Assembly (NCBI GenBank): GCA_023055425.1
Contig: JALGPY010000007.1
Coordinates: forward strand, 14,332,001 to 14,396,000
Reading direction: 5' to 3'
DNA length: 64,000 bases
Source: Linanthus parryae
Taxonomy: Eukaryota; Streptophyta; Magnoliopsida; Ericales; Polemoniaceae
Shown: one piece after another, positions 63,633 through 64,000 of the stretch
Position numbering within the stretch: position 1 is the first letter of the stretch
Layout: every line of letters starts with the position of its first letter
Notes under the pieces: generated by a model
Seen by the model: only the letters and a program-made list of their open reading frames with translations
Told to the model about the DNA's origin: nothing
The model's database searches: none
Made by a program: the position numbers and the translations under genes

Positions 63633-64000
63633 CTTGAAAAATATGTGAGTGAGTGATTGAACTGTAAAAGAGTAGTGCGGGTTGCTGGTGAATTTGTACC
63701 GACCCTCGAACTCTCGCCTTCTTCTGTTGGGAAGAATTGTTTGAGACAATGATAAAGTAAATACACTACTGAATTAGTTGAAAGGATCATATTCTCACAT
63801 GATTCAATCGGTTTGAGGTACCTAAAAAAAGTCTCTATCACCCAAATCATAAATAAGGTAGGAGTTGCAGTTCATGGATACTAACCTGCGAAACTCAAAA
63901 TCTCACAATTATTTTAAAATCAGTTAAGAACAAAGTATATTACACAACGGGAGCACGACCCCAAGAACATCCTGTTGATGAGCCAGATTTCAGTTCTTGA
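63633..64000. other. right edge, no gene seen
   Basis: Sequence beyond the end of copy B. No recognisable frame, although a gene could begin outside the window. Confidence 0.4.

Overview
The window is nuclear DNA of a flowering plant, almost certainly a eudicot. The evidence is intron-rich genes with GT..AG introns, plant-only families (class III peroxidase, trichome-birefringence-like acetyltransferase, WAT1-type transporter, GASA peptide, chloroplast ferredoxin-thioredoxin reductase, EMB506-type ankyrin protein) and a dense plant transposon load: Ty1/copia, TRIM, gag-only LTR elements, L1-type LINE, Mutator-like, hAT-like, Tourist-like and Stowaway-like elements. I cannot name the species. 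No RNA gene, CRISPR array or prokaryotic feature is visible.

Layout. 0-3 kb: a seven-exon WAT1-related transporter (+). 3-4.3 kb: retroelement relics. 4.3-7.6 kb: a three-exon TBL O-acetyltransferase (-). 7.9-16.3 kb: a transposon block made of a Mutator-like element holding a broken copia element that is split by a 1.4 kb solo LTR, then a 3 kb gag-only LTR element, then a TIR element. 16.8-18.7 kb: a secreted Cys-rich/Pro-rich wall protein (+) with a triplicated 46-residue block. 18.7-22.6 kb: another solo LTR-like repeat and a TIR element. 22.7-33.2 kb: EMB506-type ankyrin gene (+), whose last intron (7.5 kb) contains a 6.6 kb Mutator-like element, itself invaded by an intact 4.9 kb copia element and a Tourist-like MITE. 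34.6-35.2 kb: a divergent GASA-like gene. 37.7-38.7 kb: an intronless class III peroxidase. 40.6-41.3 kb: a two-AN1 stress-associated zinc finger gene. 41.6-46.0 kb: a six-exon gene (-) for the ferredoxin-thioredoxin reductase catalytic chain, with exons so short that no long ORF reveals it. 46.3-48.8 kb: a 5'-truncated L1 LINE (-). 49.1-63.6 kb: a tandem segmental duplication carrying two TMEM45/DUF716 membrane-protein genes.

The genes are unrelated single-copy plant housekeeping or stress functions and do not form an operon or cluster. Three products point to the chloroplast or redox biology (EMB506-type, FTRC) or the cell wall (TBL, Pro-rich protein, peroxidase), but physical closeness implies no joint pathway.

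The most informative structures are: (1) a Mutator-like element at 54591-57280 carrying a decayed, intron-containing histone H2A copy, i.e. a Pack-MULE; (2) the tandem duplication, in which one copy preserves the empty sites of three elements inserted in the other; (3) the three-level nest inside the EMB506 intron; (4) the N-terminal double CX3C-x6-CX3C motif of the Pro-rich protein; and (5) MITEs and LTRs that bring CACGTG palindromes close to genes.
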